Origin: Planctomycetota bacterium
GTDB taxonomy: Bacteria; Planctomycetota; Phycisphaerae; WQYP01
Direction: 5' to 3'
Assembly (NCBI GenBank): GCA_021838985.1
Contig: JAKCCC010000035.1
Span: forward strand, 1-10,387
Length of the DNA stretch: 10,387 nt
Shown: positions 6,025 through 10,387 of the stretch, piece by piece
Numbering within the stretch: position 1 is the first letter of the stretch
How the letters are laid out: every line of letters starts with the position of its first letter
Made by a program: the position numbers and the translations under genes
The notes under the pieces: model-generated
What the model was told of the DNA's origin: nothing
Database searches by the model: none
What the model saw: the letters and a program-made list of their open reading frames with translations, nothing else

Positions 6025-6601
6025 AGCCACGGAGGAACTGGCGCACGCCGTGGGCATCCCCCTGACGCCGCTGGAAACCTTGGCGTATGTGGACATTGCC
6101 GTCGATGGCGCCGATGAAGTGGATCCGCGGTTGAATCTTCTGAAAGGGGGCGGGGGCGCGTTGTTGCGGGAAAAAGTGATTGAATCCCTGGCCCGCCGGC
6201 TGGTCATCGTGGTGGGGCAGGAAAAGCTCGTGGATCGGCTCGGCACGCATTTTCCGGTATTTGTCGAAGTGGTCGGTTTTGCCATGCCGGTGGTGATGCG
6301 GACGCTGACCGGCCGGGGCGCTACGGTCACGCCGCGCCGGCTAGCCGATGGGGCGCTGTATAAGACCGACAACGGCAATCCGCTGTTGCACGTGCGTTTT
6401 GAACCGCGGTCGCAGCCGGACCAACCAGGGCTGGATGATTTGCCGGCGTTGGAGCGGTGGCTGCACAGCCTTCCGGGTGTGATTGAAACCGGTTTGTTCC
6501 TGGATTTCGCCGACGAGGTACTCGTGGCTAATTTCGACGGTACGGTGGAACATCGGCGGCGCCAGGCGGGGCGAAGAACGACGGGAGAACCCAGGGCTTA
6601 G
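5804..6601 (+). CDS. rpiA: Ribose-5-phosphate isomerase A
   Basis: Interconverts ribose 5-phosphate and ribulose 5-phosphate in the non-oxidative pentose phosphate pathway; cytoplasmic. From ATG 5804 it is 265 aa, against about 220-235 for the family, with the excess mostly in a 25-residue N-terminal lead. The phosphate loop is GLGSGRAA (42-49), a variant of the usual GLGTGSTA. D101, D104, K114 and E123 in DGADEVDP and KGGGGALLREK, and K141 in GQEKLVDRLG, match E. coli D81, D84, K94, E103 and K121 with a constant offset of 20, so the enzyme looks intact. Starts at 5696 or 5792/5795 are also in frame, but conservation begins within the repeated block and no clear ribosome binding site favours any of them. 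It is convergent with the hydrolase gene on the other strand. Its own 5' end is duplicated upstream. Confidence 0.95.
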   Translation: MPPSSSPVAEEGDSTRRAATVGQLEHIGAMAAAMIQPGQIVGLGSGRAAHAFVRMLGRRCAETKMSLTAVATSQATEELAHAVGIPLTPLETLAYVDIAVDGADEVDPRLNLLKGGGGALLREKVIESLARRLVIVVGQEKLVDRLGTHFPVFVEVVGFAMPVVMRTLTGRGATVTPRRLADGALYKTDNGNPLLHVRFEPRSQPDQPGLDDLPALERWLHSLPGVIETGLFLDFADEVLVANFDGTVEHRRRQAGRRTTGEPRA

Positions 6602-6635
6602 GTTTCAGAACCCGGGGCCTGGACTTCACGCGTAT

Positions 6636-6650
6636 TCCCGGTGGCCGGGA
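6636..6650. terminator. Hairpin between convergent genes, possible bidirectional terminator
   Basis: TCCCGG and CCGGGA form a perfect 6-bp stem around TGG. It lies in the 60-base gap between the rpiA stop and the stop of the minus-strand hydrolase gene. No T run on either side, so efficiency is uncertain; its position is the main support. Confidence 0.35.
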
Positions 6651-6661
6651 GCTTACCCGCA

Positions 6662-8890
6662 TCACAGGCCGACAAATTTATACCAGTCCACAGTAAACCA
6701 GTCGGCGCCGTCATTATTTACCGAGATGCGATGTAACCCCGCCGGCACCGAAACGGAAAAAGTCTGGTCGATATCGTTGGCGGTCGGATTGTTCTTGCCG
6801 CCGATGGTATTGACGAGATGCTGCGCCAGGGCCAGTTTACCATCTACCTTAATCAGCAAATGCGCGCCGGCGCCGGCCACCGAGTTGACGTGCATCTCAA
6901 ACCGGCCCGCCTGGCGGAAGCGCACGATGAACGTGGGATTATTACGCAGATCAGCGTTGAGCCGACCCTGCACAAATCCGTTCATGCTCAGAGGAGGGGC
7001 CGCGCCGGTGATATGAAACCGGTTTAAGCTGGGGCGTTGCCACAAAGGAGCGCACGGTACGGTCACCACGCTGGCGCTGGGAAGCGGCGCCCAGTGCGGC
7101 AGATCAATCCGCAGAACATTCCAGGTCCGCAACGAGGGCACCGCAACCTTCAGAAGGCCGCTGGTGCGCCGGCCCGGCAAAATGGCATGCGGATCATAAC
7201 TCCACTGCGCCGTCGTTACCTCGCCGGTATCGGCGTTATGAATCCGCACCACTTTCGGGCGCACCGCCAACGCTATCCGTAAACCCTTGCCGGTTTGCTG
7301 AATGGGCGTCATACCCGCGTAATCCCGGTTCACCAAATGGGCGATTACTCGGCCCGCGGCCGGCTGGGCCTGCAGGGTGACAACGGCTTTTCCGTCGTAG
7401 GATGCCGCGCTGGGATCTTGCCAGGTCACACCGCGAAGCAGCGGCGATATCGCTTGGACAAATCGGGCTTGCTGCTGAATCACCCCCAGCGTTCCGTCGG
7501 TCGCGGCGTTGCATCCGAACGGTCCATGAACGGGGTAAGCGAAAAACAGACCGCAGGCGAAGATCTCCGGCGCATAGGCCCCCAGCCACGCGGCTCGATC
7601 CGCATCGGTTAACTTGTCCATCCATGGCATTCCATCCCCCCAATCGTTGAATACAACGACGGGCACATCTTTGCCGTGCAGAAGCCCCTGACTTTCCGTA
7701 TAGAGCTGACGCCAAGCCGCCATATCGGAAGCCGTGGCGGCGGCGCACTTGAGTTTGCCATCCGCTTGAAGTGGAAAATTCCATAGGGTTCCCCCACCGG
7801 CGATCTGATAATCCACCCAACGGTTCAAACCGTTGGCCGCGATCCAAACCCGGCGCTGCCGTTTCGCCGCATAGGCGCGAAGCTGACTCGTCCAGTAACG
7901 CCACACCGCATTGTTGCGAAAGGCGCAATAACTCTCGCCGCTAACCGCCCAGTTGTCGCGTCCCCAAATCCCAGCCAGGGGATTGGCCGGCTGATCCGGA
8001 TGGTCTGCCCAATGATTTTTGCGGAGGTAGGCCGCGTAATCGAAGGTCCGAATGCTGTGGTCGGGGCATTCCCGCGGGTCGTCGCAATCCACCTGGAACT
8101 GGGACTTCCAGCGTGGGTCATCGACCCGCCAATGCCCACTTTCCACAAAGCGACGCAGCAGATAGCGCCGGAAGGCGGCTAAGCCGTAGGGGTCATAGCC
8201 CTCATGGGAGCTGTAAGCGCCGCACACTTCGTCCATAAAAAGGCTATCCACACCGGCCTCGATCTGCAGAGTGGCCCATTTGAGCACGTAACGCCGGTAG
8301 GCGGGGTTCTCGATGGCGCCGTGGTAGTACGCATTGGAGATCTTATAAAGCCGACCATAGGGGTCCCGCGTGGCCATATCCATGAACTGGGCATTGGTAA
8401 TGCCATTTTCATGCGGGTAAAGCGCCGAACAGGTGGTTCCGCCGCCAAACAAGGCGCCCGCCTGATGCGCCCGGGCCACGTCGCCGGTCATCTTGCTCCA
8501 GTCGGGCGCATTGCCCCATTTGAACCAGGCCCGCAGCCAATTCTGCGAAGGAACGGACAGGGAAACTGTCAGCGCATCGGCGGCGCTATCGAATTCGTTG
8601 ATGGTGAACAGAGTCAGGCCGTCCGGCGCCTTGGGAAATGGCGGGATGCCCACCTTTTCAAGACCCGCATCCGGCGCCCGTGTCCGCGCGATGCCGTGGC
8701 GGCGGCTGATGGCTATGGCCGTCAAGCCCGCCAGGACCGCACCGCCAAGGAAACGCCGCCGATCTATCGTCTCCGTTGGGACGGTACACCGGCGGACGAT
8801 CCGGTCTGTCCCGCGGCATACGGGTTCAATTGCATCAAGGCAATCCAATGCCCCAAAACTGTCCATCGGTTTTCGGGTTTTGCTGGCCAT
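6662..8890 (-). CDS. Putative Tat-exported TIM-barrel glycoside-hydrolase-like protein with C-terminal carbohydrate-binding-like domain
   Basis: A 742-aa protein. Start ATG 8890 is supported by GAGGGG eight bases upstream; the frame stays open far beyond it, but that part is antisense-free shadow of the next gene. RRRFLGG (44-50) followed by a hydrophobic stretch is a Tat-type signal, although the 43-residue lead is long. Residues of about 70-480 look like a TIM barrel: NPAYRRYVLKWA, then GVDSLFMDEVCG with D220 and E221 at a strand end, then YDPYGLAAFRRYL, resembling GH42-like and uncharacterised glycosyl-hydrolase families. AHLVNRDY (517-524) belongs to a beta-rich domain of the kind seen after such barrels. 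Residues of about 636-742, ending PAGLHRISVNNDGADWFTVDWYKF, look like a CBM6/35- or malectin-like sandwich. Substrate unknown; catalytic residues are not established. It probably acts outside the cytoplasm. Confidence 0.8.
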   Translation of the reverse strand: MASKTRKPMDSFGALDCLDAIEPVCRGTDRIVRRCTVPTETIDRRRFLGGAVLAGLTAIAISRRHGIARTRAPDAGLEKVGIPPFPKAPDGLTLFTINEFDSAADALTVSLSVPSQNWLRAWFKWGNAPDWSKMTGDVARAHQAGALFGGGTTCSALYPHENGITNAQFMDMATRDPYGRLYKISNAYYHGAIENPAYRRYVLKWATLQIEAGVDSLFMDEVCGAYSSHEGYDPYGLAAFRRYLLRRFVESGHWRVDDPRWKSQFQVDCDDPRECPDHSIRTFDYAAYLRKNHWADHPDQPANPLAGIWGRDNWAVSGESYCAFRNNAVWRYWTSQLRAYAAKRQRRVWIAANGLNRWVDYQIAGGGTLWNFPLQADGKLKCAAATASDMAAWRQLYTESQGLLHGKDVPVVVFNDWGDGMPWMDKLTDADRAAWLGAYAPEIFACGLFFAYPVHGPFGCNAATDGTLGVIQQQARFVQAISPLLRGVTWQDPSAASYDGKAVVTLQAQPAAGRVIAHLVNRDYAGMTPIQQTGKGLRIALAVRPKVVRIHNADTGEVTTAQWSYDPHAILPGRRTSGLLKVAVPSLRTWNVLRIDLPHWAPLPSASVVTVPCAPLWQRPSLNRFHITGAAPPLSMNGFVQGRLNADLRNNPTFIVRFRQAGRFEMHVNSVAGAGAHLLIKVDGKLALAQHLVNTIGGKNNPTANDIDQTFSVSVPAGLHRISVNNDGADWFTVDWYKFVGL

Positions 8891-8988
8891 TGGGTATTCC
8901 CCTCGCAACAGGTGTATCCGGACCCATGTGGGTGTCAGCCCCACCGGCGTACGGGCCGCCGGGCGAACCAACTCGCAACAAGCGTGAA
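8891..8988 (-). promoter_or_regulatory. Gap upstream of the hydrolase gene with repeated 9-mer
   Basis: The 98 bases between the membrane-protein stop and the hydrolase start carry TGTTGCGAG twice on the minus strand (plus-strand 8972-8980 and 8902-8910), 70 bases apart. The proximal copy overlaps the ribosome binding site. A 12-base symmetric ACCCATGTGGGT (8922-8933) lies between them. This could be an operator arrangement or chance; no clear promoter hexamers were seen. Confidence 0.25.
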
Positions 8989-9954
8989 TTAGGAATCGTT
9001 CCCGGCCACCTCCGCGCGGTCGCCGAACGTGCTTCCCGAAGCGGATCCGGCCCAGCGGATATTCACGACACCACCCACGAGCGCCAGCAACAACTCCACC
9101 GCGATTTGAAACAGCCGCAGCATGGCCACCGCGACGATAATCAGTTCGGGCGAGTGAACCACCGGCATCAACATAAGAGCCTGCACGGCATCCCGCACGC
9201 CTAAGCCGCCGGGAAGCAGGCTGAACATTCCCAGGCTCACGGACAGGGCGAAAACGCCACAGAGCATGAACCAATCCTGCGGCGCCAGGGCGTGCACACA
9301 GCGTACGGCCGCCCACAGGGCCAGGCCGCCGCCCAGCCAACTGCCACAAAACAGGACGACGGCGATGGCCATGTGGCGGCGGCGGAAGTGTCGGCCGGGA
9401 GGAATCGGGCCGCGTTTCATCGATTTCAGCGCCAGATTCAACAGCGTGAAAAAAACGCGCGGATGAAAAATTCCCAGCAACAATAAAATCAGCAGCGCGC
9501 ACAGGACGATATAGAGGGGATGATTCCGCGCCACGACCAGCAGAGCCGCGACGCCCACCAACGCGCCGGACAGCGCGTACATGCCATTTTCCAGCGCGGT
9601 GGACAGCAGGCAGACTTCGCGCTCCATGCCGACGCGATAGGTTCTTTCCAGGCGCAGCAGCACCAGCAGTACTTTGCCGGGCACATATTTGCCGGCCTGG
9701 CTGAAGGTGTAGGCGCCCAGCAAGGGAACCACCGCGTGGCGATCGCCCATGCTCCGCGCCAGCCACAGCCAGGTCAGGGCGTTGACGGCGGAAAGCGCCA
9801 ACATGCCCAACGGTATCAGGGCGGCGATCGGCCAGTCGATGTGCAGCCGCTCCAAGCTGACCGTGTGCCAGGTTTGCGCGAACTTGACGCCGACAAAGGT
9901 GAAGACGACCCCCATGATCAACAGTTTGAGGATGAAAATGAGGGTTCGTTTCAC
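8989..9954 (-). CDS. Polytopic membrane protein, flippase-like / LPG-synthase TM-domain family (UPF0104/AglD-like)
   Basis: A 321-aa integral membrane protein with about seven or eight hydrophobic segments, the clearest near residues 5-25, 42-64, 120-140, 145-165, 197-220, 228-247 and 265-297. The family signature FSLLPGGLGVRDAV has P248 and R254. QAGKYVPGKV near residue 86 is another typical element. Relatives include the membrane half of lysylphosphatidylglycerol synthase (MprF) and archaeal AglD; the MprF synthase half is absent. Such proteins are linked to lipid or lipid-linked glycan handling in the cytoplasmic membrane. GTG 9954 is the start that fits the first helix (MKRTLIFILK); the ribosome binding site is weak. 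It precedes the exported hydrolase gene by 98 bases on the same strand, so an operon for surface glycan or lipid is plausible but unproven. Confidence 0.88.
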   Translation of the reverse strand: MKRTLIFILKLLIMGVVFTFVGVKFAQTWHTVSLERLHIDWPIAALIPLGMLALSAVNALTWLWLARSMGDRHAVVPLLGAYTFSQAGKYVPGKVLLVLLRLERTYRVGMEREVCLLSTALENGMYALSGALVGVAALLVVARNHPLYIVLCALLILLLLGIFHPRVFFTLLNLALKSMKRGPIPPGRHFRRRHMAIAVVLFCGSWLGGGLALWAAVRCVHALAPQDWFMLCGVFALSVSLGMFSLLPGGLGVRDAVQALMLMPVVHSPELIIVAVAMLRLFQIAVELLLALVGGVVNIRWAGSASGSTFGDRAEVAGNDS

Positions 9955-10283
9955 GATTTGGCACCCCAGGTTCCGTCCGCCGTCGCCATCATCAAACGCC
10001 GCTCGGCCGGGCCCAAGTCACCAAGTCGTTGGTAACCTGGCGGAAATCAGGTCGAGACGCGCCGTCTTCACGGCCGTATGGTATCAAAATCTCCCGACCA
10101 CCCGGTTTTTCCTGACGGCGACAGCGCGGTTGGGGGCGCAGGGGCGGTGCGGTGCGGCCGGATTTTTTGGCGAACGCCGGCCGACAGCGATAGCGCCAAG
10201 TCCCCAACGTCCTAGCGGCGGCATTCCTGCCGCCCGTCGGTATGTCCCCGCCCTAAAATCTGGCCACACCCGGGCGGTACGGG
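9955..10283. other. Gene-free region between the mdh-like gene and the membrane-protein gene
   Basis: These 329 bases hold no frame with recognisable protein features. The inverted-repeat element at 10151-10270 takes up the right third. Both flanking genes read leftwards, so this is the downstream region of the mdh-like gene and the promoter region of the membrane-protein gene. No clear promoter was found. Confidence 0.6.
10151..10270. repeat. Inverted-repeat element, copy 2
   Basis: The left arm starting at 10151 (GGTGCGGCCGGATTTTTTGG) and the right arm AAAATCTGGCCACACC (10255-10270) pair over 16 positions with one mismatch and one G-T wobble. The right arm is identical to the end of copy 1 at 4168-4183. 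The spacer is longer than in copy 1 and not similar to it, so only the ends are conserved. It lies 13 bases beyond the stop of the mdh-like gene. Confidence 0.55.
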
Positions 10284-10387
10284 TCAAATTTTGATCGTCC
10301 GGATCAAATCTCGGACGTGGCTAACCGACGCCTCAAAAAGCTTCCGTTCCTGCGGCGACAAGGGTACTTCGATGATTTGTTCGACCC
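10284..10387 (-). CDS. mdh: Malate dehydrogenase-like protein, C-terminal end only
   Basis: The minus-strand frame entering from the right edge encodes 33 residues and a TGA stop at 10286-10284. The segment VEQIIEVPLSPQERKLFEAS followed by VSHVRDLIRTIKI matches the end of malate/lactate dehydrogenases. There, a strand (IIEVPL) precedes an acidic/basic helix start and a final amphipathic helix with a VxxLI pattern. Malate dehydrogenase oxidises malate to oxaloacetate with NAD in the TCA cycle. No catalytic residues are within the window, so malate versus lactate specificity cannot be judged. The start lies outside, beyond the right edge. Confidence 0.72.
   Translation of the reverse strand, partial: VEQIIEVPLSPQERKLFEASVSHVRDLIRTIKI

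Noticed and set aside
8891..9964. Minus-strand frame extending the hydrolase upstream to give a 1100-residue protein
   Set aside because: The extension overlaps, in another frame, the clear membrane-protein gene 8989-9954. Its translation is Arg/Gly/Pro-rich shadow sequence with no domain, and the Tat signal and ribosome binding site support the start at 8890.

Overview
The window looks like chromosomal DNA of a high-GC bacterium, most likely a member of the Planctomycetota and perhaps Phycisphaerae. This rests on recognised protein style rather than a search. The RNase E/G has a large insert in its S1 region after a GIGRSGFLHLSDLHPQYF-type segment. RpiA carries GLGSGRAA instead of the usual GLGTGSTA. 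PyrF is of the type-2 family.

Layout, left to right. (1) Bases 1-2643, plus strand: an RNase E/G gene whose frame is open to the left edge, so the gene starts outside the window. It has a long disordered Arg/Gly/Ala/Pro-rich N-terminal extension. (2) 2822-3820, plus: pyrF, type-2 orotidine 5'-phosphate decarboxylase. (3) 3821-4378: a 558-base gene-free stretch rich in hairpins and inverted repeats, including one copy of an inverted-repeat element whose relative lies at 10151-10270. (4) 4379-4451, plus: a CAU-anticodon tRNA, probably tRNA-Ile2. (5) 4508-6601, plus: an rpiA locus whose first 227 bases occur twice, 1290 bases apart, with one mismatch. The intact rpiA is the downstream copy. Between the copies lies about 1.06 kb with two small genes joined by an ATGA overlap. 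The first is fused in frame to the upstream rpiA fragment. The pair has the layout of a toxin-antitoxin module, but this is inferred from organisation and small size. (6) 6662-8890 and 8989-9954, minus: a probable Tat-exported TIM-barrel glycoside-hydrolase-like protein and, upstream of it, a polytopic membrane protein of the flippase-like / LPG-synthase TM family. (7) 9955-10283: gene-free, with the second inverted-repeat copy. (8) 10284 to the right edge, minus: the last 33 residues of a malate dehydrogenase-like protein.

Most genes are unrelated housekeeping functions: RNA decay, pyrimidine synthesis, translation, the pentose phosphate pathway and probably the TCA cycle. The accessory interest is the rpiA duplication with its embedded two-gene module, the inverted-repeat family in the intergenic DNA, and the membrane-protein/exported-hydrolase pair. 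No transposase, integrase, CRISPR array or rRNA was seen.
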